This document shows positions 9,105 to 17,876 of a DNA stretch of 64,000 bases, piece by piece. The notes below the pieces were generated by a model. It was not told the DNA's origin and searched no databases. It was given only the letters and a program-made list of their open reading frames with translations. The translations under genes were made by a program, and so were the position numbers. Source of the stretch: Zychaea mexicana (Eukaryota; Mucoromycota; Mucoromycetes; Mucorales; Lichtheimiaceae); assembly GCF_025766255.1 (NCBI RefSeq), contig NW_026516706.1, positions 1 through 64,000 on the forward strand. The letters are read 5' to 3'. The stretch's first letter is position 1. Each line of letters starts with the position of its first letter.

Positions 9105-10261
9105 TTATAATATATTGAATTTCATAGGTCTTATCATTTTCTGATCTATTTCAATATTATTTTTACTATTTTTTGATAGATCTGGAAATTTGTTTATTAT
9201 ATTATCGCTCATTATTATATCATTATCATTATTAATTACAGAAACTAATCCATTCAATATATTATTTTGATGATTCTTTATATTATTCATGTTTTCCAAT
9301 TTATATTTTGTTTTGTTTGTTAAGTCATTTAAATCTTCTGTATTCCTTCCAATGTTTAATCCAGTAAATATATAATCATAATCAGCATCCATCCATTTTT
9401 TATAATAATTTGTCTCTTTTATGTTTGCTAAAACAGTAAATTCTTTTATATTAGATAAAGCTATTGCTAATTTTAACTGTACATTATATAATTCATTATC
9501 AGTTATTCTGACTTTATGTAGAGCATTAAATCTTTTGAACCTTTCTCCAAAATTAGCAAAATATGATTCTATTGATGATCTAAATGAACCTAATTGTTTA
9601 TTGTAGTTTAATTCATCTAACTCTATATTTACATTTTTATCTTTTTTAATAGGATAACAAAAGTTATTAATTGTAATAGATAATCCAGCATTATTATACT
9701 TTTCTATAACTTCATTTACCGTATTCTCATATAAACCATCAAAACATATACAATCTGTATCTTTATAAAATTTATTTAATGCAACATCTAAAAAAATATT
9801 GTCATAGTTATTCATTTTACATAGTAAAGAATTGGATACATCAACACATATATTATTACAATCTATTATGAATTGAGTATTCAGACCATTCGTTTTTAGT
9901 TTATAAGAATAAAGTTCCTTTTTGTTTAAAAATTATATCTTGATATGCTATTTTACTATGATGTCTATCCATAAATAATCTCACATGATCAAATAAATTT
10001 AGATTTTTCTTTTTAGAATATAATACCCTTAATATATTTGTTGAAAAACAATTTTAAATCATGTAATCCAACCATTTGATATAATAATTCTTTTTGTGTA
10101 ATAAATATAGCTTGATAAATTCTATAAAAATTACTTTCTGGTATATAAATTGTCATTTTACTCATTGAAAGACCATTCAATAAAAACTCCAATAACAAAA
10201 TATACTTCTCTAAATCATTATATGCACCAGGTATTTTGATATTATTACAAAAACTTGTCAA
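9105..10261 (-). pseudogene. Broken HARBI1/DDE_Tnp_4-type transposase
   Basis: The 3' part (236 codons) has the layout of the Harbinger nuclease: IIDCNNICVDVS (first Asp region, just upstream of the first Met), then CICFDGLYENT (second Asp), NYNKQLGSFRSSIESYFANF (catalytic Glu in the R-S-x-I-E motif) and NVQLKLAIALSNI, which matches the family's usual closing N-x-Q-x-KLA-LxNI. Upstream, a frame change separates it from an 82-codon piece (LLEFLLNGLSMSKMTIYIP) and a linking GRHSKIAYQDIIF-like stretch. Multiple frames mean the gene is inactive. Family assignment comes from motif order, without a database search. Confidence 0.55.
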
Positions 10262-10577
10262 AAATATATATACTGCAATTGCTCCTAACTTATTATAAAC
10301 ATTAACTTTAACCTTATCTATGTTTGGAATGCTTTTGTATTTTTGTTCTGTAATATTTTATTGAACATGTTTTTCTATAATCTCTACTTAAAAGATATTT
10401 CCAATAATCATTGTATATTCTATTTAATTCATTATTAATATATAAATCCTTCTGATGTCATTTTTTTTCAATATTTAAAATTCAATTTTTATTATATAAC
10501 AATATTTTTGGAATAAATTTTTATGCTGGAAAAAATGTATGTGATATCTTTAAAATTACATGTATTCTATAGTTATA

Positions 10578-10802
10578 AGAGAATTGTTTTACCTACTATT
10601 AAATTCTATAATTATTTTTTTTATTGAAATTTATATTAATCCTACACTTTTAAGGAATACTTGGACGTCAAGAAGCTTGCTATACTATTGAATATGGTAA
10701 AAATTTTAAATGATATTTAACATTCAATTGTTATTCTAAAAATTAAATCTTATTTTAATATATAATTATCTTATTTTTTTAGTTAGATATTGAAGGATTC
10801 TC
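10578..10802 (+). repeat. Right 225-bp direct repeat
   Basis: Same length and ends as the left copy. The base after it starts ATAG, which regenerates a 3' splice site for the interrupted host gene. Confidence 0.8.
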
Positions 10803-10917
10803 ATAGTAATAATGCCTGCGTTCACTACATCATTGTTGACAGGATTAGCAGTACAGGAAAATATGAAGTTTACTGCCGCTTCCCTGCACTCAGAAGATTA
10901 TTTGGAGAACTTTGACT

Positions 10918-11595
10918 GTCGGCAAAGCTTCCCAAAACGATTAGTGTAGCTGGATTACATTGTGATGACAAATGTTTCTGCTTTACTTTCTGCTTTATCC
11001 CTTGACAACGTCTCCCTTCATGGACAGACGCATTTATAAAATTTAATCTTTGTTAATTATTTGTCTGCTCTGCACACTATACCAACAGATAGTATCGTAG
11101 TTTTAAATACTTGAAAGAGAAAGGAAAGAAGCAAGGGAATACGTTTTGTGACTTGTTTTTATTCCTTAATAGTCCTTTGCTGTATATGAGTATATATATC
11201 ACTTGTTAAATGTTTTAGCTTGTGTTCTAGTTATAAGAGACAGGTACAATGCTTATTATAGACTTCTATCGATTTAACATGTAGACAATATTATTCAGGA
11301 TTACCTAATATGGCCAGTGGATGTCAGGTGGATGTAAAATCAATGTTGAATGTCACTGACCAATTAAATTGATGCTGCTGTATGAAAATCCTCTCCATGT
11401 GTCTACCGTGCGCCTACCTTCTAAGAACTAGAACGTGGTTAGTTATGGAGGGTTAGTAAAGATGGTATATGTGGTTATTTATAGAAATCGTGAAGCACTC
11501 AAACATATTGTTGCCAGCCGCCAAACATGTTCATAAACTTTTGTAGCACCTCGTTTGACAGACTTAGGAATTGTGTTCAGCTTTTCCAACTTATA
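10918..11595. other. Intergenic, no gene seen
   Basis: Unique-looking, moderately AT-rich sequence following the stop of the decayed gene. Nothing recognisable before the Tc1/mariner relic. Confidence 0.4.
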
Positions 11596-11615
11596 TGGTG
11601 CCCGCCACCTAGAAA
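11596..11615 (+). repeat. Left TIR of the Tc1/mariner relic
   Basis: Starts TGGTGCCCGCC; preceded by TA. Confidence 0.75.
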
Positions 11616-12314
11616 TGTAAATTTTTGGACCAATTTTCAATGTTTTATTTCAACTTTTTTCACTTATACAACCTACTTTTTTGGCTTCATAGAACGATAG
11701 AGAAAGGCTCAAAAAATAATTCTATGAAACGTTTTTGTATCCATACGAGCAAAAAAAAATGAGAAATAAAGTGTTGAAGTTAGTGTCGATTTCAAAATTT
11801 AGCAGAGGATTTTGTCAGAATGTCCACCCTACTATACACTATAGTATATGACATTGAAACGGCGATTTCCATATTAAGAAGGTAGTGTAACATTAGTGGT
11901 AAGCATTTGTGCAATATATAGCTCAGCCTTCCAATCAACATTGACTGTAATGGTGCTAGGTAAATTATAAGTAGGATGACAGTTTTATTGTTCTTTCTTT
12001 TTCCAAAACATTCTATACAATGGGGAGACTCAACAAGTACCAGAAGAACCTTAAAATTGTGCAAGAGTCAAAGAACACAATTAAGTAAATTTCTTGTGCG
12101 TTCAAAGAGAACTGTCAGTTTCTAATAATTATGTAAGAAGAATCATGTGAGAGTAGTTTGTTTATTTAAGTCATCCTCTGAGAAAGGACTCACTGGATGA
12201 AAAGCAGAAAAAATATAAGTCCCACTAGCAAATTTTCGATGAATAAATATCACTTAACTAAAAATGGAAATTTATAAAGGCGGAACCTTAAATTTTTGAA
12301 ATGTCCACTTGTTG

Positions 12315-12334
12315 TTTCTAGGTGGCGGGCACCA
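12315..12334 (-). repeat. Right TIR of the Tc1/mariner relic
   Basis: Ends GGCGGGCACCA; followed by TA. Confidence 0.75.
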
Positions 12335-12440
12335 TACATTCTCAAGTGCAGACCTATTTTTTTTTTTCTTTTTTTCTTTTTTACTTCATAGCTATAGTAA
12401 TTTTTAGGGCTAAAGTGTTGGATAATAGTGAAAAAGGGCA

Positions 12441-13727
12441 TCACAGTTGCTCTCTATTACAACAATTATCTAAGCATCTATAAGAATGAGAAACGAAACC
12501 TTTGAAATCACTCAACTTTAAGCTATTGGATGCCTCACTGATTCGCATCATCAAGGTCTTGCTTTCTAAGAATCTATTATGCTTAACTTTGCTCTTAACA
12601 ACTGACCAAAATTGCTCAATGAGATTGGGTTCAGTTGAGTATGATGGAAGATAGACACATCGATATCCTCAAGACTCAATATATTTAGAGATGTCTTCGG
12701 CTTTATGAATAGGGGCGTTATTCAGGACCAAATAATGACCCTTGATCTGTTAATATTTGTCCATCTCATCCATTGTAGCTTTAAGGAAACTAAAGATAAT
12801 GACCAGTTACAGTTCCTTTACTTATAGTTTCAGAGTGATCTGTACGGTTTCTTTTCTTGGACGGCACTTTTGGAAGTCTCAAGCTGCATTTAATCACGTT
12901 AGACGAAGAAATTACACCCAAGATAGTTGTTGTCTTTGCTCTTGTTTTTGGCACAGTCACGACAGAAGGTGAGCCTTCTATAGACCACGCCATGCTGTGC
13001 TTCATGTTAATATGAGAGGCAGATTCATCAAGAAAGACACAGTTTTTTATGAAGTCGAGGTCAGTCATGTCCCTCTTCTCTTGCATATCCAGTCGAGGCG
13101 CTCTTGGATCTTAGCCTTGCTGTTTCTATCTACAGGTTGAAACCTAGCCTTTTTTGATGTTAAGTTGCATCCATTCTTCACAAATCGATATAGCGTCGTT
13201 TTGGATACGTTAAATTCATCAAATATTGAAGTAGTCGCTCCATCAACTATTCTAGGACAATCGAAGGATTTTCATCAATGCACTCTAGAATAAATTTTTT
13301 ATGTTCTTCATTAAGATTGCGTGGGCGACCACTGTTTGTGCGCTTCAGGGTCCTTTTCAAACAGCAACGCCCATCTTTGTGCCGAATGAATATGTATTCC
13401 TAGTTACTTTGCAGCAGCTGATGCACTTAAAACCTTCTCAAACATCAATTTGAAAAATATAACCTTATCCTGATCAGTGTATGCAGTGTATGTACGCTTA
13501 AGGGTCCTTTTTTTGATGCGAATATCAATGTCGGTTGGCTCTTCAACATGCAAAGCTGTAAGCCCGCTGTGATGCTCACTTGTCAAAGTGTGCAAATAAT
13601 TACTATGAGAACTAATGGTCTGAAGAGCGTACACTTCCTCATCAACGACATAATCGATAAGCTTAGGACATCCATGCTCGTCAACGACATGACCCTGGCC
13701 ATCTTCATAAAAAAACTGGTTGCGCAA
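12441..13727 (-). pseudogene. Degenerate Tc1/mariner (IS630-type DDE_3) transposase
   Basis: Read across several frames, the strand encodes an N-terminal helix-turn-helix part (YTDQDKVIFFKLMFEK), a GRPRNLNEEHKKFILECID linker with ENPSI, KKARFQPV, then the catalytic core: FLDESASHI (first Asp), LVLNNAPIH and NPIEQFWSVVKSKVKHNRF (last acidic residue). In the second motif the usual D-N-A-P is N-N-A-P, so the second catalytic Asp is lost. At least two in-frame stops and frame changes confirm decay. No TIRs were recognised around this copy, and it is separate from the shorter relic next to it. Confidence 0.7.
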
Positions 13728-14197
13728 TTTCGAATAAAAAACTATATGTACGGAAAAGAGAAAAACGTAGGGCCTGAAAAGTTGACGTGTCTATACAGGT
13801 AAGCCTTTATGTACTACAACTTCTTAAATGGATACGACATCAGATTCGTCATCACACGCAAAGATTTCTGAGCAGACACGATTTCTTTTGTTGATGACCT
13901 GTGACTTTCGAACTGACGGGGTGCAACTTTGATTCTGGAAAAGAGTGTATTTACAGCACTAGAGTGTATTTACAGCACTAATTTGCAAATAGTGGATTCT
14001 GATGTGGTGCTATATATATAAATAGAAAGTTCTTTGTGAAACAGCACGTATCCAGGATCCCGGACGAAGCTGCTCCTTTCTCCCCTTCTTCCACGAACGT
14101 CGTGGCTGGTGAATGCACATATGAAAGCCATGTTTGAGCATGAAACCTAAACTTAAAAAAACAATATGATGTTATAAGTCTAAAGGAAAAGTTATTT
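13728..14197. other. Intergenic, with an exact short tandem duplication
   Basis: No gene. The 18-mer GAGTGTATTTACAGCACT occurs twice in tandem (near 13945-13981), separated by one A. The stretch downstream of RBM48 contains its 3' flank. Confidence 0.4.
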
Positions 14198-14791
14198 TTA
14201 AATTCGCCTTCGCTTTTTCTTGGCTTGCTGAGCATTGGGTGATGATGATTGGGAAGCAGCATAAGGAACAGGGCCGATCGTTGGTTGCACAGCTTTTGTA
14301 TCCAGGGTGGCGGTGGCAAAAGCAGCAGTAGCAGCAGCAGTAATAATAGATCGCTGATCTTTTAACCGAGACTTTTTCTGTTGCCGTTGTTGTTGCAAAG
14401 CCAAGGAGGAGGAGGATGCTGCTGATCTGTGGCGTTCCTGGAGTTTATTTCGAAAATCCTCCACAGTTTCAAATTCTGGTGCATAAGAAACCCGCAACAC
14501 ATTGGCAAAAAACGGCCTGTCGTCCATCGTGCGCTTAGCTTTACGAGCACTCATGACCGTTGCAAATTGAACCCAGACGACATCGTGGAACTCGTCTGAA
14601 GCAGCATGACTGTCGAGCATGCCGTGTTGCTGCACAGATCCAAACGATTGGCATTGAGCAGTGAGATTGTCGACTAGACCTAAGGCTGGAACGTTTTCGT
14701 AAACGAGGTAACGCGACTCTTGAGCAATGGAATAGACTTTGACGGCCCGCGGTGTTTTGGAATCACGATAGCCCGGTCTGTTCGTGGCCAT
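14198..14791 (-). CDS. RBM48: RBM48 homologue, minor-spliceosome RNA-binding protein
   Basis: A single-exon gene for 197 residues. The N-terminus carries the family signature: RPGYRDSKTPRAVKVYSIAQ, then ESRYLVYENVPALGL at the start of a degenerate RRM, VWVQFATVMSARKAKRTMDD in the middle, and FFANVLRVSYAPEFETVEDF near residues 95-115. The rest is a coiled, Gln/Ala-rich tail ending in a basic KKKRRRI, likely a nuclear localisation signal. In animals and plants RBM48 works with ARMC7 in U12-type splicing. Its presence suggests that this organism keeps a minor spliceosome. It lies head-to-head with the SYLF-SH3 gene across a short shared promoter region. Assignment is confident. Confidence 0.88.
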   Translation of the reverse strand: MATNRPGYRDSKTPRAVKVYSIAQESRYLVYENVPALGLVDNLTAQCQSFGSVQQHGMLDSHAASDEFHDVVWVQFATVMSARKAKRTMDDRPFFANVLRVSYAPEFETVEDFRNKLQERHRSAASSSSLALQQQRQQKKSRLKDQRSIITAAATAAFATATLDTKAVQPTIGPVPYAASQSSSPNAQQAKKKRRRI

Positions 14792-15143
14792 TTTTCACCC
14801 TTTTAAGAGTGAGTTGTAGGGGAGGAGGAGGAGGACAGGTCTTGGCAACAAAGAGAGAGAAAGAGCTTCCATGGCGGAAAAAAAGAAAGTTGGAGGGTGA
14901 CTGCGCCAAGTGTGTGAGAGTGTGCCCATCAAAAAAGTTGGATCCCGATACTTGAAATCATGCACATAAAAAACCCTCCTTCTTGTTCTTGTCTTTCCCT
15001 TTTTTCTCATTTTTTGACTACAACAAAAGCAAAGCAAAGCAAAGCAACAATGGTAACAAGAACAGCTCAATAACTACAAGGTAAAGTACGGTCACGTCGT
15101 TCGTTATGCACTGAAAACTGACGCATATTTTCATATGAATAAG
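14792..15143. promoter_or_regulatory. Shared divergent promoter region of RBM48 and the LSB3-like gene
   Basis: About 350 bases separate the two starts. Contains GGAGGAGGAGGAGG (near 14819) and an AAAGC tandem run (near 15026). No clear TATA box. The first coding exon of the LSB3-like gene must lie here but could not be fixed. Confidence 0.4.
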
Positions 15144-17248
15144 GGGACACTGCTCGCGCCATACAGATTCTCGAACTGTTTACAGGTCAGTCCTCCTTTT
15201 TATGCAAGATCGAGTGTTGCTTTACGTGCTTGGTCTGATCTGGAAGGGCTGATCTGGGAGGAAATGAAAAGTTGCTAATTGAGCCAATGACCTGGTAATA
15301 GATCCAAGCAAACGCGATGTACAAATGCTCATTCCTCAAAGTGTTCTTGCCAATGCGCATGGACTCGTCTTTATTCGAATGTATCGAGGAGGGTTTATGG
15401 TATCGGCCAAGAAAGGCACGGGAATTATCATTGCACGGTAAGCAGGCGAAGGACACTATTGGATGTGGGGATACCTATTATTACAAGTGAGAGTGTCTAA
15501 TTACGGGATGGTATTCTTTGGTTATTTTTTTCTCTATTGTCTTACAGGTTACCAGATGGAAGTAAGTGTAGAAAATGCTTACCGGGGTGGGGGAGGGGGA
15601 GGGTTGGTTGGCTGCTTGGGTTTTGGGGAAGGTTTGAAATGCAGCGGGTGACCGACCGACTGCCCAATACAATGTTCGATGGTCGTTATGATGTGTCTTA
15701 ACCACTTTTGAGCAACGTCAAAAAGGTTGGTCCGCGCCTTCTGGAATTTCTATGGGAGCATTGGTACGTTCATTCGATAGCAGAGGAGTTTGTCTTGTGA
15801 CGTATGATATACGAATTATCACCCTGTCGCTGGACATTGGCTAACTCTTTGAATGGGAACGCCACTAGGGATTTGGACACCAAGCAGGCGTTGAAGTGAT
15901 AGACTCGATCATCGTCATGAACTATCGAGCTGCAGTCAAGTCATTTTTCGATGGCGGAGGTCAACTTCAGCTGGGCGCCAACGTGTCTGTGAGTGCAGGT
16001 CCTTTGGGTCGCGCTGCCAATGTGTCAGCAGCCGCATCAAGTGGCCAGTATATCTCTGCGACCTATGCTTATAGGTAAGAAAGGAAGGAAGGAAGGAAGG
16101 AAGGAAGGAAGAAAAGTAGTTATCATACCATGGTTGGGCGGGTGAATAAGCATAACAATGGGGACGCAGCTGCAGAAAGCTCACATGGTGCTCTCTTTAA
16201 ATGTCATGTGTGTGTGTGTGGTGTCTACTGTAGTGCATCCAAAGGTTTATTTGCAGGTAAAAATAGAAACCAGCTTGTGCCTTTTCTTCATGTGTGTGTG
16301 TTGGGTGGGAGCTGAGCGGTGGTGGTAAATAAACAAATATTGACTAGTAGTGCCGTGTTTACAGGGTACTCGTTTGAAGGTTCCAAGATATCCGAACGCG
16401 TGAACACAAACGCGGCGTTTTACGGAAGAAGTATTGGTGCACGAGAGATTTTGACAGGTGGAGTGCCTCGACCTCCTCAAGCTCAGCGGTTGTACGATAT
16501 TTTGGCATCGCTTGGCGCAGGTCCGCGACCCGGCATGCCCTTTGCTCCAAAGAAGGGTCCACCCTTGCCTGTACCACCATCACAGCAACAACAACAACAA
16601 CAACAACAACAGCAACCTCCTTCATCGCCTTATCATTCCTCTTCACCTTACTCTCCACGATACAATAACATTCCCGGAGTTGGTAACGGAGCAGCAGCAG
16701 CAGCAGCAGCAACAGGTACAAACGACGCATGGCGACGTTCTAGCTTTCAAAAGCCACCAGAAGGACAACAACAACAGCAGCAGCAGCAGCATGTTTCCTT
16801 TGATGAACCGCCACCTCCATACGAACCTTCGAACAATCCAAACATGTATGCATCGACAGCGACCGGTGATGTGAAACAAGGCGCATCCACATCCCCGTCA
16901 TCGTCAGGAGGTTACCAGCCAGAACCAGTAGCAGCAGCTGCAAGCGACAACAGTAGCAATGCAGCAGCAACAGCGCCTGGGTACACTGCGTCACCAGGTT
17001 ACGAGCATTTTTACGCAAGCGATACCAAAAAGAATCCTTCTGGATTCGATCAACAGCAAGGAGAGTCCACGGTGGTGGTGGCAAAATACAACTCTAGTGG
17101 CGAACAGCCGGGCGATCTGACGTTTTCCGAGGGCGATTATATCATTGTGACTCAACGGAAAGGAGATCGTCAAGCGTGGTGGGAAGGCGAGATAGGGACC
17201 CGGAAAGGCATGTTTCCTGCCAATTATACCGAAGACGTTTCATCATGA
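15144..17248 (+). CDS. LSB3: LSB3/YSC84-type SYLF and SH3 domain protein
   Basis: Seven exons join in phase: 15144-15185, 15302-15437, 15548-15561 (14 bases), 15726-15763, 15869-16074, 16234-16256 (23 bases) and 16365-17248. An upstream initiator exon is not resolved. The SYLF domain reads LANAHGLVFIRMYRGGF, GIIIARLPDGSWSAPSGI, MNYRAAVKSF, NVSVSAGPLGRAA and SASKGLFAGYSFEGS. A 200-residue Pro/Gln/Ala linker follows, then a C-terminal SH3 domain (AKYNSSGEQPGDLTFSEGDY, WWEGEI, GMFPANYTE). Yeast homologues bind and bundle actin at endocytic patches and bind Las17/WASP through SH3; the same role is expected at the cell cortex. A GGAA microsatellite sits in the sixth intron and an AATAAA follows the stop. 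Confidence 0.9.
16080..16111 (+). repeat. (GGAA)n microsatellite in an intron
   Basis: About seven GGAA units just inside the 5' splice site of the intron preceding the 23-base exon of the SYLF-SH3 gene. Confidence 0.8.
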
Positions 17249-17259
17249 TTTTAAAGCAA

Positions 17260-17265
17260 AATAAA
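17260..17265 (+). promoter_or_regulatory. Polyadenylation-like signal AATAAA
   Basis: Lies 12 bases after the stop codon of the SYLF-SH3 gene. Confidence 0.4.
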
Positions 17266-17371
17266 CGGAGTGAGGGGAGTTGTCTGTGGGCGTGGACACA
17301 AGAAGATCAAGAAGAAGACAACGCTATCTGATGCATATATGTGTGTGCGTGCGTGCTGTTACATGTGTTGC

Positions 17372-17405
17372 GAAGAAGAAGAAGAAGAAGAAGAAGAAGA
17401 AGAAG
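17372..17405 (+). repeat. (GAA)n microsatellite
   Basis: Eleven GAA units in the intergenic region between the SYLF-SH3 gene and the Ala/Glu/Lys-rich gene. Confidence 0.8.
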
Positions 17406-17716
17406 GTAACGGAAGAAAGGACAAGTATCTATTTTGGGCTGCTGTGCAATAGCCACATATGTTATTAACGCCGTAGCCAATATAAACACTTGATTGCAAT
17501 GTGCTGCTGTTGCTGTTGTTTGGGCGTGTGGGCCACACATCTTTTTATTGTTTTGCACCCGAGTTGCTTTTCGTGTCACTTTTTCTTTCGGGGGAGGAAG
17601 GTGGTTGGGTAGTGGGTGGAAAGAGCAAAGCGTGTAGGTAGGTAGGTGGTACACACGTGAGGCTGCCACAGCAAGTTTTCTATATCATTTGTCAGCTGAT
17701 CGAATCGTGATCCGAA

Positions 17717-17723
17717 TATAAAA
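17717..17723 (+). promoter_or_regulatory. TATA box of the Ala/Glu/Lys-rich gene
   Basis: TATAAAA about 155 bases before the ATG, followed by a long C/T-rich leader (TTCCTGTTCTCCTTTTCTTC), an arrangement seen in highly expressed fungal genes. Confidence 0.5.
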
Positions 17724-17876
17724 TGGCACCTACTACGCATTTTCATTTCCTGTTCTCCTTTTCTTCTTTTTTCACACATCATCTCTCTCAAGTACTTTGT
17801 AGCCAGTACTTCTTCCATCTACTGCATTACTACTACTACTATTACTACCTCAACCGTATCTGATAATAACCTAATA

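Larger units (their letters stand above)
8737..10802. mobile_element. 2.07-kb element with 225-bp direct terminal repeats and a Harbinger-type transposase relic
   Basis: Two 225-bp copies, differing at about eight positions by hand comparison, flank 1.6 kb of very AT-rich DNA carrying a broken transposase. Each copy itself begins AGAGAATT and ends ATTCTC, so the outer ends are short inverted repeats (GAGAAT/ATTCTC). The bases outside read ATA on both sides, a possible 3-bp target duplication as PIF/Harbinger elements make. Direct repeats are not normal for that superfamily. Two MITE-like copies bracketing a transposase, or a nested insertion, are alternatives. Confidence 0.6.
7900..10917 (+). 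pseudogene. Decayed nuclear gene, resolvase-like fragment, split by a transposon
   Basis: Nuclear-style codons begin exactly at the AT-rich junction (EFINHVFLPYNPYNESVYKY). Later segments read IIGYAYKSPND and CLRSRSLADQVYISP, then after a frameshift LSQLQLDDCVGTYH. After an intron come CLVVFDYAALSTNLDDIKQL and, beyond an inserted element, NNACVHYIIVDRISSTGKY up to a TGA. The YARKS-like phrase and overall layout recall a multi-copy resolvase-like family that I associate with Mucoromycota, but I cannot verify this. The frame joins perfectly across the insertion (AG splice site, then SNNACVHY), showing that the element entered an intron. An upstream frameshift and stops mark it as dead. Confidence 0.5.
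11596..12334 (-). mobile_element. Short non-autonomous Tc1/mariner relic with 20-bp TIRs
   Basis: Perfect 20-bp inverted ends (TGGTGCCCGCCACCTAGAAA and its complement) are flanked on both sides by TA, the target duplication of the Tc1/mariner superfamily. The interior is 739 bp in total and retains a minus-strand trace of a transposase (GTITVNVDWKAELYI, an echo of the family's G-x-I-T-V strand) broken by stops. It is therefore a deleted, non-autonomous copy that would need a transposase supplied from elsewhere. Confidence 0.7.

Noticed and set aside
8737..10802. LTR retrotransposon interpretation of the 225-bp direct repeats
   Set aside because: No TG..CA ends, primer-binding site, gag, protease or reverse transcriptase; the internal gene is a DDE_Tnp_4-type DNA transposase.
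16359..17084. Long frames antisense or out of register to the SYLF-SH3 linker
   Set aside because: Shadows of CAG/CAA/GCA repeat codons; poly-Leu, poly-Val and poly-Cys translations are artefacts.
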